Shown: positions 23,266 to 33,919 of the stretch, piece by piece
Position numbering within the stretch: position 1 is the stretch's first letter
Layout: every line of letters starts with the position of its first letter
NCBI RefSeq assembly: GCF_905220365.1
Contig: NC_061154.1
Span: 2,976,001 to 3,040,000, forward strand
Length of the DNA stretch: 64,000 nt
Direction of reading: 5' to 3'
DNA from: Vanessa cardui
Lineage: Eukaryota; Arthropoda; Insecta; Lepidoptera; Nymphalidae
Position numbers and translations under genes: made by a program
The notes under the pieces: model-generated
Databases searched by the model: none
Seen by the model: the letters and a program-made list of their open reading frames with translations, nothing else
What the model was told of the DNA's origin: nothing

Positions 23266-26200
23266 ATGCCACCTAAAAAAAGACCATCTTTATCTCGAAA
23301 TTCGAGAGATGCTAAGAGGATGAGAAATGCGCGTTCTCAAGAATCGGCAGAGGAAAGAGCACATCGGTTAAACTCTATGAGAGTTAGTGCCTCAACTTCT
23401 CGAGCCAATGAAAGCTCTTCAGAGAGAGAGATGCGATTAGCAGCTGACAGAGAGAGACGAGCTACATCACGGGCGTCTCAAAGCTTTTCTCAACGAGAGC
23501 TGAGGCTTACCATTGACCGAGAACAACATGTGTTATCCCGAGCAGCTGAAACTGCTTCACAGCGAGAATTGCGTCTCACAGCTGACCGCGAACGACAAAC
23601 TTTATCTCGCGAGTCTGAAACATTTACTGAAAGGGAATTACGTCTCACAGCTGACCGCGAACGGCATGCATTATCTCGCGAGTCAGAAACCTTCACTGAG
23701 AGGGAATTGCGTCTCACAGCTGACCGCGAACGGCATGCATTATCTCGCGAGTCAGAAACCTTCACTGAGAGGGAATTGCGTCTCACAGCTGACCGCGAAC
23801 GTCATATATTGTCTCGCGAGTCAGAAACCTTCACTGAGAGGGAATTGCGTCTCACAGCTGACCGCGAACGTCATATATTGTCTCGCGAGTCAGAAACCTC
23901 CACTGAGAGGGAATTGCGTCTCACAGCTGACCGCGAACGTCATATTTTATCTCGAGAATCTGAAACTTTTACTCAATATGAAGACCGTTTGACAAATGAT
24001 AGGGTGCACCACAATATTATTAGATCTCTCGAAGATGAACATGAGCATGAACAACGACTAGAGTCGGTACGCGAACATTACAATTCTTTGAGACAAGAAC
24101 GATTAATAAGTTTGTCTAATGAAAGATTAAGAATCGAAAATATTCGGTCTCTTGAAACGGACGAACAGCGAGAGGCCCGTCTTACTGCAGACAGATTTCG
24201 ACATAGTCTTAATAACTTAGATGTATACATAGAAGACCAACCTAGAAATACGGTGGCATGGTCCGACAAATATAAAAGTGGGTTTGCTTATAACCTCACA
24301 ATTGATTACAAATCATCTTCTGTAATAGGCGATATGAACGTGGTATGTTCTTTTTGTAATGCTTCAAAGTGGAGTAAGGAGTCGGCTGGTTTCTGTTGTT
24401 CTGGAGGCAAAATAAATTTGCCTTCATTCGAAGACCCACCGGAACCTTTGAAATCACTACTTTTGGGGGAACATGTGCAATCTAAACAGTTTTTAGACAA
24501 CATTCGCACTTATAATAGTGCATTTCAGATGACATCCTTTGGTGCGCAACAAATCTCCGAAGGTCCTTTCATGCCTACTTTTAAGATACAAGGTCAAGTT
24601 TACCATTTGATAGGATCTCTTTTGCCTGAAGACCAACCTAAGTTTCTTCAAATATATTTTGTATCCGACTACGACGAACAGTCGAATATAAGAAATCAAT
24701 ATTTCCCGAATTTAAATGCTGAACTCATTTCACAACTTCAGAACATGTTGCATCAGGTTAATTCGTATGTATGCAGTTTTAAATCGGCATTAGAAGCTCT
24801 TCCTGGAGATCATGATAACAATTATAAAATTGTTATAAATGCCGATAGGCGTCCAACGCAGGAGCACCCTGGGCGTTACAATGCTCCATCCACGAATGAA
24901 GTTGCTGTGGTATTGGTCGACCAGGAATGTGATAGGCGTGATATCGTTATCCGTTCTAGAGACAATCGTTTGCAACGTATTTACGAAACCCACATAGCTT
25001 ACGACAGTTTGCAATATCCTTTGATATATTGTCGAGGGGAAGATGGTTATAATTTTGCTTTATACCAAACTGATCCGCGTACAGGCGCACCTATTTATAA
25101 TAAAAAGATTTCATGCCTTCAATTTTACTGTTACCACTTGCAAGTAAGACGGAATAGGTTTGTATACTTGCAACGTTTTCGTGGCTTATTCAATCAGTTT
25201 ATTGTAGACATGTACGCAAAAATTGAAACCGAAAGATTAGTTTACATACGATCTAATCAAAGGCAGCTGCGCGCTGAAGAATACGTGCACCTTCGCGACG
25301 CCATGCAGCAAGATAATGATACGGTGAATATGGGCCGTTTAGTTATTTTGCCCTCTTCTTTTACTGGTGGTCCACGCTACATGCACGAACGTACTCAAGA
25401 TGCTTTTTGTTACGTGAGAAAATATGGACGTCCCGACTTATTTATTACTGTAACTACCAATCCTAAGTGGGATGAAATCACTCGGGAGCTTCTTGAGGGT
25501 CAAGCACCGCATGACCGTCATGATATCATCGCAAGAGTTTTTCATTTAAAATTAAAATCAATGATAGATCTACTTACCAAAGATAACATTTTTGGAGAAG
25601 TATTATGTTACATGTATAGTGTTGAATGGCAAAAACGCGGCTTACCCCACGCACATATCCTGGTTTGGTTAAAAGATAAGGTTCGACCTAATGATGTAGA
25701 CAGTTTAATCAGTGCTGAAATTCCAAGTCCGATTGCAGATCCTGAGTTATACGACATTGTTAAATCTCATATGATACATGGTCCATGTGGTGTATTTAAC
25801 GGAAATTCTCCTTGCATGCAATACGGTCGTTGCACTAAAAGATATCCAAAAGCCTTAGTGGATGAAACTGTAACAGGACATGATGGATACCCATTATATC
25901 GTCGCCGTTCAAGAGATACTGGTGGTTTCACTGTTGAAAAGCGAGTATCTGGACAACAGGTTATTTTAGACAATAGGTGGGTCGTTCCGTATTCTCCTGT
26001 GTTGTCCAGAGCATTTCAAGCTCACATAAATGTTGAAATGTGTAATAGTGTAGAGTCAATAAAATATATTTGTAAGTACATTAATAAGGGCAGTGACCAA
26101 GCTACATTTGCTTTGATAAATGAACATGATGAAGTTACAAGATATCAGTCAGGCAGATATATAAGTTCTTCAGAAGCTGTGTGGCGGATCTTAAGTTTCA

Positions 26201-28419
26201 ACATTCATGAAAGATTTCCACCTGTGACTCATCTGGATGTTCATCTTGAAGGTGGTCAACGTATATATTTCAACGCCGAAAATGTCACAGAACTGTTAGA
26301 GAACCCTAGACAAACAACTTTATTAGCATTCTTTCGACTTTGCCAAACTGATGATTTTGCAAAATCTCTTTTATCTGAGGAAGTTCCATCGTATTATACC
26401 TACGATAAGCAACGAGGTGTCTTTAATCGAAGACGCCGTGGCAGGCCTGTAGATGGTGAGTCAGGTATTTTCAAAGAACATGTTCTTGGCAGAGTATACG
26501 CCGTTCATCCTAACAACGCTGAGTGTTTCTATTTGCGATTATTATTACATACTGTGCGAGGACCAACCTCATTTATAGATTTGAGAAAAGTAGACGATGT
26601 TGTTTTTCCCACTTATCATGCAGCTTGCCAAGCGCGTCATTTGCTAGAAAATGATCAGCATTGGGATGACGCTTTAGCAGAATCCTGTGTTAGTGATAAT
26701 CCAAGACGGTTACGTAATTTATTTGTAACATTACTCACATTTTGTAATTTGTCAGATGCTGTACAATTATGGGAAAAATATAAAAACAAATTTTCAGAAG
26801 ACTTTCTTAGAAATATATCTAACAACGATGAAGGCACAACTAATGATAATTTCCGTGATCTTGCCATAAATCAGTGCTTATTAGCTCTTCAGGATGAGTT
26901 AACGGCAGTTGGCGGTAAATCACTATGTGAATATGGTTTGCCAACACCAACCTCAGTCGGAGAAGTAACTAATAGGGAATATTCCGCAGAGATTAGCTAC
27001 AACTTAATGGAACTGCTGACAACATTAGAAAACGGTATCCCAATAATGACTGCAGAACAACGTTCAATTTATGATCGCGTGTGCAGAAGTGTCCAAAATA
27101 ATTTGGGAACAATATGGTTTTTAGATGCACCTGGAGGAACTGGAAAGACCTTTTTGACTAAATTAATATTGGCTTATGTTCGAAATCAACGTAAAATAGC
27201 TCTTGCCGTAGCTTCATCCGGGATAGCTGCAACATTGCTACCAGGAGGTAAAACGGCTCACACAATGTTCAAAATACCAATTGATTTAGATTGCACGGAA
27301 AGTCCAACCTGTAGTATTTCAAGAAATAGTGACAAAGCTAAGGTATATGGTATACGCGAGTGTAATTTAATCATATGGGATGAATGTACGATGGCCCATC
27401 GAAAAGCAGTAGAAGCAGTAGATAGAACTTTAAGGGATATAAGACAAAATGATCGACCAATGGGCGGTATCACGGTTTTATTTTGTGGTGATTTCCGACA
27501 AACCTTACCGGTAATACCACGGGGAACCCGAGCTGATGAGGTTAGGGCTTGCCTGAAAAGCTCTTATTTGTGGCGTGATATACAGTCGGTGCATTTGACT
27601 ATAAACATGCGAGTGAGAACTGGAGATAACCCGGATGATAGTCAATTTTCTGATACATTATTAAAGATTGGTGAAGGTACCTATCCACAACTACACCAAG
27701 GAAAACTTATTCTGACGCCTGAATTATGTTGTATAGTGCAATCTCAATCACATCTTATATCGTCAGTTTACGGTGACGTAACAAATATATTGAATAGGGA
27801 CAATTCTTGGCTATGCGAAAGATCTATTTTAACTCCTCGCAATGATCAGGCAACTGAGATTAATAACAAAATACTGTCGAACATACAGGGGGAAAGCAAA
27901 GTTTATAGATCAATAAATAGAATGGTCGATGAACAAGAAACTATTAATTACCCGATAGAATTTTTAAATTCTTTAAATATGCCCGGACTTCCTTCTCACG
28001 AAATTTGTTTAAAAATTGGCATTCCGATTATTCTACTCCGAAATTTAAGACCACCAAAACTTTGCAATGGAACTCGACTAAAAGTAAACCAGTTGCAACA
28101 AAATATAATCGAGGCTCAAATTTTAACAGGTTGCGGTGCAGGAGAAACCGTCTTTATTCCCAGAATACCCTTAATACCAAATAATTTTCCATTCCAATTT
28201 AAAAGGACGCAATTGCCAGTTTCGGTGTGTTATGCAATGACAATTAATAAGGCTCAAGGGCAGACTTTTCATGTTGCCGGAGTAGATCTCGGTGTCAGTT
28301 GTTTCTCTCATGGTCAGTTATACGTTGCTCTTTCCCGTGTTAGCAGTTCTAGAAATCTTTATGTTCACGTGCCGGACGGGTCAACTTTCAATATAGTTTA
28401 CCCGGAAGCTTTGCGCTAA
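23266..28419 (+). CDS. Helitron Rep/Pif1-type helicase, 1717 aa, with STPR-like repeats
   Basis: This is the transposase of a Helitron: an HUH-type rolling-circle Rep domain fused to an SF1 Pif1-family helicase, acting in the nucleus on the element's ends. After a basic start (about residues 1-44), nine 23-residue repeats of the form SRESETFTERELRLTADRER plus HAL cover about 45-251. They match the score-and-three-peptide repeat (STPR) of Bombyx FMBP-1. A CxxC-type cysteine cluster follows (C361, C364, C377, C378). The Rep two-histidine motif is H795-A-H797, and the paired tyrosines are Y934 and Y938 in KYICKYINKG. The helicase has Walker A GGTGKT (1290-1295), Walker B WDE (D1372, E1373), GDFRQTLPV and a C-terminal TINKAQGQTF and YVALSRV. 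The ATG at 23266 is the only in-frame start before the repeats, with no stop inside. There is no OTU or endonuclease domain. All key residues are present. Confidence 0.95.
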   Translation: MPPKKRPSLSRNSRDAKRMRNARSQESAEERAHRLNSMRVSASTSRANESSSEREMRLAADRERRATSRASQSFSQRELRLTIDREQHVLSRAAETASQRELRLTADRERQTLSRESETFTERELRLTADRERHALSRESETFTERELRLTADRERHALSRESETFTERELRLTADRERHILSRESETFTERELRLTADRERHILSRESETSTERELRLTADRERHILSRESETFTQYEDRLTNDRVHHNIIRSLEDEHEHEQRLESVREHYNSLRQERLISLSNERLRIENIRSLETDEQREARLTADRFRHSLNNLDVYIEDQPRNTVAWSDKYKSGFAYNLTIDYKSSSVIGDMNVVCSFCNASKWSKESAGFCCSGGKINLPSFEDPPEPLKSLLLGEHVQSKQFLDNIRTYNSAFQMTSFGAQQISEGPFMPTFKIQGQVYHLIGSLLPEDQPKFLQIYFVSDYDEQSNIRNQYFPNLNAELISQLQNMLHQVNSYVCSFKSALEALPGDHDNNYKIVINADRRPTQEHPGRYNAPSTNEVAVVLVDQECDRRDIVIRSRDNRLQRIYETHIAYDSLQYPLIYCRGEDGYNFALYQTDPRTGAPIYNKKISCLQFYCYHLQVRRNRFVYLQRFRGLFNQFIVDMYAKIETERLVYIRSNQRQLRAEEYVHLRDAMQQDNDTVNMGRLVILPSSFTGGPRYMHERTQDAFCYVRKYGRPDLFITVTTNPKWDEITRELLEGQAPHDRHDIIARVFHLKLKSMIDLLTKDNIFGEVLCYMYSVEWQKRGLPHAHILVWLKDKVRPNDVDSLISAEIPSPIADPELYDIVKSHMIHGPCGVFNGNSPCMQYGRCTKRYPKALVDETVTGHDGYPLYRRRSRDTGGFTVEKRVSGQQVILDNRWVVPYSPVLSRAFQAHINVEMCNSVESIKYICKYINKGSDQATFALINEHDEVTRYQSGRYISSSEAVWRILSFNIHERFPPVTHLDVHLEGGQRIYFNAENVTELLENPRQTTLLAFFRLCQTDDFAKSLLSEEVPSYYTYDKQRGVFNRRRRGRPVDGESGIFKEHVLGRVYAVHPNNAECFYLRLLLHTVRGPTSFIDLRKVDDVVFPTYHAACQARHLLENDQHWDDALAESCVSDNPRRLRNLFVTLLTFCNLSDAVQLWEKYKNKFSEDFLRNISNNDEGTTNDNFRDLAINQCLLALQDELTAVGGKSLCEYGLPTPTSVGEVTNREYSAEISYNLMELLTTLENGIPIMTAEQRSIYDRVCRSVQNNLGTIWFLDAPGGTGKTFLTKLILAYVRNQRKIALAVASSGIAATLLPGGKTAHTMFKIPIDLDCTESPTCSISRNSDKAKVYGIRECNLIIWDECTMAHRKAVEAVDRTLRDIRQNDRPMGGITVLFCGDFRQTLPVIPRGTRADEVRACLKSSYLWRDIQSVHLTINMRVRTGDNPDDSQFSDTLLKIGEGTYPQLHQGKLILTPELCCIVQSQSHLISSVYGDVTNILNRDNSWLCERSILTPRNDQATEINNKILSNIQGESKVYRSINRMVDEQETINYPIEFLNSLNMPGLPSHEICLKIGIPIILLRNLRPPKLCNGTRLKVNQLQQNIIEAQILTGCGAGETVFIPRIPLIPNNFPFQFKRTQLPVSVCYAMTINKAQGQTFHVAGVDLGVSCFSHGQLYVALSRVSSSRNLYVHVPDGSTFNIVYPEALR
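23398..24018 (+). repeat. 69-bp tandem repeats encoding 23-residue units
   Basis: Nine units of 69 bp in frame encode the STPR-like N-terminal region. The units around 23605-23950 are nearly identical at DNA level (GAGGGAATTGCGTCTCACAG recurs at exact 69-bp steps), while those at both ends are diverged. This is the pattern of recent expansion from the middle. The regularity also creates long open shadow frames on both strands that are not genes. Confidence 0.9.
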
Positions 28420-28572
28420 AGTATTTTGGTTCTATAGGTACTTAAGCCCCATGTGAACGTGATGAAAATAATATTACCAATACATTTTAATTTAATAACA
28501 CACAAGGAGTTACACGTTGACGAAGTCACAGGCACAGCTATCTATACTTTTCTGCCGGAAGTCACTATTCCA

Positions 28573-28600
28573 CGCGGACGAAGTCGCGGGCAAAAGCTAG
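28573..28600 (+). other. Helitron 3' terminus: hairpin and CTAG
   Basis: CGCG at 28573-28576 pairs with CGCG at 28585-28588 and AC (28578-28579) with GT (28583-28584), with one bulged G (28577) and a three-base loop. Eight bases later comes CTAG, then T of the host. This is the canonical Helitron transposition-termination structure. Confidence 0.9.
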
Positions 28601-29405
28601 TAATAAATATATGTATATACTTCTATGCGGTATTAAATATTATAACTGGTTACCTGTACGAGGATCTTACAAACTATTCAACGGATTTTAATGCGGCTTT
28701 CATCACTAAAGAGAGTGATCCGAGTGGAAGGTTGACATGTAAAATGCATGCATATTATAGTATAGAAAAACCAAGACTTACACCTCTCTTGACCGGAAAT
28801 CCTCTTTGCTAGTATTTCATATGACAATTCGTACAACAGTTAATAAAGGAAACAATTGACAATAATTAGGACTGCCTCAATCATCATGTCAGACGTGTAT
28901 AAATAATTCTTTAATTTTTAACCTATATTAAATTACTTTCACCATTTAGAGATGTATAAGATCAAACTTCAGTTGTAAAATACTTGGTAATTGATAAACA
29001 GTTGAATATCCTAACTGGTACGGAAGTATTAAAACGTCTGAAATATTTGTCAAAGTCAATAAAGGCTTTCATGATTGATCCACGATTAAATACATCTTTT
29101 CAATGATCGGACGATCACTAACAATTAGTCTTTCCCAAGTATTTCTATAAGGAGCCTGGTTCCGGTTGTATTCAGCGACTCCCTTTATCGCTAAATGCGG
29201 TTTGTCCATCTCGTCAACAATGCGTTTTCTAGAATGTTCTATCGAATGGTTGCTTGAAACACGACAGAAATCTTATGTCTGCTAAAAATTGTTTGGGCTC
29301 AACATAGGTAAATTATTGTACATAATATAACCATTATTACAGACCATATATAAGTAACTTTCCAAAATAAATATACAAAGTAACTATTATATGTATTAAC
29401 GCAAA
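28601..29405. other. Unassigned spacer right of the Helitron
   Basis: AT-rich DNA without a recognised gene or repeat. An open frame crosses the Helitron 3' end into this flank, but it has no protein motif and spans the insertion junction, so it cannot be an ancestral gene. Confidence 0.45.
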
Positions 29406-29409
29406 GATT

Positions 29410-29540
29410 GAGATGGCCCAGTGTTTAGAACGCGTGCATTTTAACCGAAGATTCCGGGTTCAACCCCAAGCATCATGTATGCCTTCACCGCCGAGCACGA
29501 GATGAATTTTAAACACACACATGCACACATAGATTAAATA
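29410..29540 (+). mobile_element. SINE family B, rearranged copy
   Basis: A plus-strand tRNA-like head (GAGATGGCCCAGTGTTTAGA, GGGTTCAACCCC) runs into CTTCACCGCCGAGCACGAGA and TGAATTTTAAACAC, which is the body in the opposite orientation. Head and body are thus inverted relative to each other, and the outer half of the body is missing. Confidence 0.65.
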
Positions 29541-30170
29541 AAGGTAAATCGATATTTTGGCTTCATCGCTGAACAAGAATTTATATCAGATCTGAATCCG
29601 CAAACAACGGTTATATATAAATAATTAGCTGAATACAACGATCAATAACGCAAGGCTTTAGAGGCTAGGGATTTAAAAACTTGCAGTTTCAATCTTGACC
29701 ACTTAGACTATTGACACCCACTCCTAGCATAACCTTTAAACTTAATTGGAGGTGTAAATACTAATATTAGTTTTGTTTAAAAAGTATCATTGCTACTAAT
29801 CGTTATCTTAACGATTTGTTTTGCGTGGTCATATTATGATTTCCCTTACAGTAACTAACTGTACATGTAAAGGTATTGACAGTTATTGAATATTTGATAA
29901 AACTGACAGACACTGCTGTCGTTGTTCTCGTTCTTCGTTTTATAGATATTTATTATTTATCAACTTTCCGTCCATCCAAACTTTCCAGCTTATAATAATA
30001 GTAAGATTATTTTTAAATATTAATAAAATTTGTAAGTAATCGCGGTTTGAATATATATAATTATTTATTTGTTATAACAAAATATTTATTATCAGTCATG
30101 AAATGTCGAAACCAAAAAAATTTATGATATAGTATTTTATCGAAAATATTTGTATAAATATTAAAAATGC
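29541..30170. other. Unassigned spacer
   Basis: AT-rich DNA with no gene. Weak SINE-like scraps may occur (for example ATCTGAATCCGCAAACAACG near 29595) but are too decayed to call. Confidence 0.35.
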
Positions 30171-30174
30171 TCAA

Positions 30175-30270
30175 TTATATCTGTCAGTCTGGCTCCCTGT
30201 CTGTCTTTTTGACGCATTCACGGAAAATCACTGAACGAAATTTGATGAAATTTGGTATAAAGAAATTTTT
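30175..30270 (+). repeat. Helitron-like 5' internal fragment
   Basis: CTGTCAGTCTGGCTCCCTGT, CTGTCTTTTTGACGC, ATCACTGAACGAAATTTGAT and GAAATTTGGTATAAAG follow the layout of the sub-terminal part of lepidopteran Helitrons, comparable to 22051-22125 of the complete element. No terminus was found. Confidence 0.5.
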
Positions 30271-30774
30271 TTTTTTTCATATTTACCAAATTTACTACAA
30301 ACCCATAAAACGCAAACAAAACCTCGAGTAACAACTATACCATTAACATTAAAACAGATAATTACTTGTAAATCGTATGTATGTAATGTGTGCGTCTTAA
30401 TATACATAACGTTAATTTATTATTTTACAAATAAAACGATTATATTAATTATATATGTAAGCAATTACATTTCAACCAGAAACATTTAAACCGTATAATT
30501 AATACTATGAAATGCGATTGAAAATATTTTATCGGCACTTCGTTAACTGATGCACTTTTTATTTGCACGCCTATTGTTTCACACAATACTACATAGCGTT
30601 TGTTTTATTGTAATTGCTTATTGATGTTTTGAACCTGTTCCGATGATAACACATGGACGTAACAGCTTAACGAGTCGTGTTTGTTTTTTTTTGCATCAAT
30701 TGTGTAATTGTGATAATTCCATTGCAATCTCAAACGATTCCACGTGTTAAATGTTTTTTTTTTATGGAATATAT

Positions 30775-30965
30775 TGGCGACAATAACGCTGTACGAAATA
30801 TTAACTATTCCTTACATCGTCAATACGCCACCAACCTTGGGAACTAAGATGCTATGTCCCTTGTGCCTGTAGTTACACTGGCTCACTCACCCTACTGTAC
30901 TGTTTGGTGGTAGTATATCTTATGACTGGGTAGTACCTACCCAGGTTGCACAAAACCCTATCAAC
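30775..30965 (+). repeat. Repeat family A, 5'-truncated copy
   Basis: GGCGACAATAACGCTGTACG, TTAACTATTCCTTACATCGT, GCCACCAACCTTGGGAACTA, TTACACTGGCTCACTCACCC and CACAAAACCCTATC align with family A. A deletion removes part of the ACACAACAATACTGAG segment. Confidence 0.8.
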
Positions 30966-31014
30966 GCTTAGAAAAATATAAACCACACTTTACAATGTCA
31001 AAAAGAATACTTAG

Positions 31015-31070
31015 AAGCCGATGGTAATTACAGGCACAGTGAACACTGTGCCTGTAATTACCATCGGCTT
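31015..31070. repeat. Perfect inverted repeat, 27-bp arms, 2-nt spacer
   Basis: Arms 31015-31041 and 31044-31070 are exact reverse complements around an AA spacer. The right arm begins CACTGTGCCTGTAATTACCA. Part of it (TGTGCCTGTAATTAC) resembles the TGTGCCTGTAGTTACAC segment of repeat family A, a copy of which ends 50 bp upstream, so the palindrome may be a fold-back of family A sequence. Confidence 0.95.
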
Positions 31071-31084
31071 ATTCTAAAACAGAA

Positions 31085-31150
31085 GAACTGAGATGGCTCA
31101 GTGGCTGTGACCCTATAGGTGGCCCAAATGCTCCAATAGCAACCTATACC
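31085..31150 (+). repeat. SINE head fragment
   Basis: ACTGAGATGGCTCAGTGGCT resembles the A-box head of SINE family B; the following sequence does not match the family. Fragment only. Confidence 0.4.
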
Positions 31151-32040
31151 AAAAAAAAAATACTAATTGCTGTGCCACTGGCTATGAGTTATGGTTACTT
31201 TTTATAAATAAGAGTTTGCATCTGAAAAAAATTAACGCAAACTTACTCATCATTACCGATAACATAAATGTATATTGTTATCAACGAGCCATCCTTTCTA
31301 CATATAATATTATACATTATTATATTTATCATAATAAATACAAAGTATCGTTTGTGGAAACAGTTAAAAAAATAGAATGTTTTGATCAATGTGAGTGTCT
31401 GCCCTAAAAACACAGTTTTACATTTTTTTCTTTTCGTAATCACTGCTTTGCAAAACAAACTCATTCTAAGTGCTTTTAAACCATACGTGCTGTACAACGA
31501 GCGTTAACGGCAAGCGCAAATGTGTATTTGTTCTGATTAAATCCAGCTTAAAGCGGATTTTTAAGCTAGAAATAACATGACAGCGCTGTGTTTAATTTTA
31601 TTCAGACCTATCCTTTATTACTGCAGTTCTTAGCTGACATAGAAACGTATGTCGCTTTATAAGAAATTGTAAGATACATTCACATATAATACATGTAAAT
31701 TAAATATACGTTCGTGTGTATACAGCTTTACAAAAAAACGTGCTTTTTATAAGCTTTTGTTGTTGTTGTTTATTTAGGTTGTATGTTAATTATAGTTTGT
31801 TTTACGAAAATGCAAATTAGTTGGGCTTAGTAGTAATGCTATATATAATAAAACGGGCTCAAACAATAAAGACTCACTAATAATCTCTATAAAGTTATTT
31901 GCCCGCCATCATACCAACTCGATAGTACCATACTATTATATACTTAAATGAAAAAAAAACTTCAAATGTTTCAAGCAAGACGAATAGCTATTAAACATCA
32001 TCGTATTTACATACGTTAAAGTTTATAATTTATTTTTTTA
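31151..32040. other. Unassigned spacer
   Basis: No gene or recognised repeat. Confidence 0.4.
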
Positions 32041-32044
32041 TAAA

Positions 32045-32245
32045 TATTCTACAACATCACATACATTACTCTGATTACAACCTTATTAGTTAAAACACTT
32101 GTGTTATGGAAAATCAAAAACGGAACCACAAACACTCAGATTCAGATAACATAGAAAACTGATGGAATTTTTCTAAATCGACTCGGTCGGGACTCGAACC
32201 CGGGATCTCGGGGTGGCGTACCATGAAAACCGGTGAACGAACCGA
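32045..32245 (-). mobile_element. tRNA-headed SINE, family D
   Basis: On the minus strand the head contains ACCGGTTTTCATGGTACGCC, then CCGGGTTCGAGTCC as B box and CCGAGTCGATTTAGAAA. The body TTTGTGGTTCCGTTTTTGAT, CATAACACAAGTGTTTTAAC and the end TGTGATGTTGT follow. Three more copies occur at 41215, 49985 and 50795. The head resembles tRNA but lacks a proper acceptor stem, so it is not a tRNA gene. Confidence 0.8.
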
Positions 32246-33915
32246 ACCGAACGTAAGTGACGAAGGCCATTGTTTATTGTGTGATACATAAATTAATCTT
32301 GCTTTAACCTAAATTGTTGTTGGCAATCAAAATTTGACACCTTATAACACTTAACCCACTTAATGTGCTTCAGCCTCAACTTGCTCTTAAGCGGAGAACA
32401 AAAGGGGGTACCGGATTGGGTATGCAATACCATAATCTGCGGGTCCGACAGACCCGTATGCCATTATTGTGATTTAGAATGCGGCTGTACAGAGAATGTG
32501 GACCAATAAATTAGATCTCAATCAGCCTGAAACCGCCATTAGTTATTGGCAATTCACGTATACCCGCGTAGGTCTTTAGCTGTATCAGGTGTTGAGATAA
32601 CTTGGTATGCACCTAACTAATTGATATTAATGTTTGTTGATATTCTAGAAATTAACTTATTCATAGTCCGTTTATTGAAGTAAAAATAATTCGAATTCTA
32701 ATTATGAACTTTGAAAAGGGTTTCCTCAGAGCTTAGATGTACGGCTTAAGTGAATTGTAACTAACGAATACCTATTAAAAAACAATCGCTATCGAGCTAA
32801 GCGATCTTTCCGCTTGCACGCGGCTGTGCTAATATATCATACATCACGCTCCAGGCTTTTTTGTATTACGGTCTTTCAGACGTTTTTTTTTTTAATATCC
32901 TCGAAAGAGCCGGTGTAAATTGCTAAGTGGATAAAACAATTTATGACATAAAATACTAACATTGGAGTAACTTCGTGTATGAAAAAGTATTAAAGAAAAC
33001 ATCACACGAAATTGGGTATAAACTGTTGGTATAAGCCGAACCAATTGGTGTTAAGTAGGTACTCATCATGTTACTAGCGCTTAGCGGCAATATTTAATTT
33101 TGTCGCGTTTCCTTTTGAAGATCGAGTTAAAAATAGAGGTGGCATCTTATTATAGAAACGAGTACTCTATGAAGGTTTTATTAAATATGCAAAATCAAAG
33201 ACTAGGTCTTATTAGTTTATCTTTCCTCATACACATGCTATGATAATCATTTCTTCAAAAAAGATCAATATTTTTATGAATACACATAATTTTGTTATAA
33301 ACGTATTGTGGGGTAACTGCAAATATATATTATTAATAATTTCCGAAGAGATCCTCGAGTTCTAAGATTATAAATAGACTAGTAAGTTCTTTTTTTGCGG
33401 GATGAAAATAGTTTCAATATCTGTAGCGTTACTTCAAAGAAAAATGCTGTTATATATAATATGTACTGTAAAGGTAACAAAAGTATATAAAACGAGCTAC
33501 TGTTCGATTAGAATACTTTTGTTACTCAACATCAGTTATCTAACTATTTTAACCACGTATACTGCGTTTGCGAAGTTGAGTTTCCCTGTTCTTATTGTAA
33601 TGTGATTCCTATAAGCACTCCTAACAATCAAAAATAAATATGTACGTAAAATCCTAAGATTATATTACTGTTATAAATTGTGACTACACCTAGTCTCATA
33701 TTCTATTAATATGATTCGTTACTTTTATATTTACACATCTTATTTCGTTTTACACAGAAGGCAAAAACCATTCAATTAATCACGTGAATGGTGTCAGCTT
33801 TTTTAGTAGGTTACGTAATGTTTGTGGAACATTATGCAATAGTTTATTGAACAAATGGATTATTTATTATGTTAGGTCTCTGGATGACGCGGATTTCAAA
33901 AGAAATAAGTTATGT
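32246..33915. other. Unassigned spacer
   Basis: AT-rich DNA with no gene or recognised repeat. Small open frames here are featureless. Confidence 0.4.
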
Positions 33916-33919
33916 GCAG

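Larger units (their letters stand above)
21929..28600 (+). mobile_element. Complete autonomous Helitron
   Basis: The element begins TCTATACTTATAATA after an A (21928) and ends CTAG (28597-28600) before a T (28601), exactly the A/T insertion signature of Helitrons, with no target duplication. A GC hairpin (28573-28588) lies eight bases before CTAG. The 5' region has a TCTG microsatellite, as I recall for lepidopteran Helitrons. One uninterrupted frame encodes Rep plus Pif1-like helicase. A foreign poly(A)-tailed fragment sits in the 5' region. With both ends and an open frame present, this 6672-bp copy could be autonomous. An AATAAA lies just outside its 3' end (28602-28607), in the host flank. 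Confidence 0.95.

Noticed and set aside
23513..23992. Long second-frame open stretch and the antisense stretch at 23490-23786 as separate genes
   Set aside because: Both follow from the 69-bp in-frame repeat of the Helitron protein; a stop-free unit repeated stays open in other frames.
28453..28812. 119-codon open frame after the Helitron protein
   Set aside because: It spans the Helitron 3' end into host flank, has no motif, and cannot predate the insertion.
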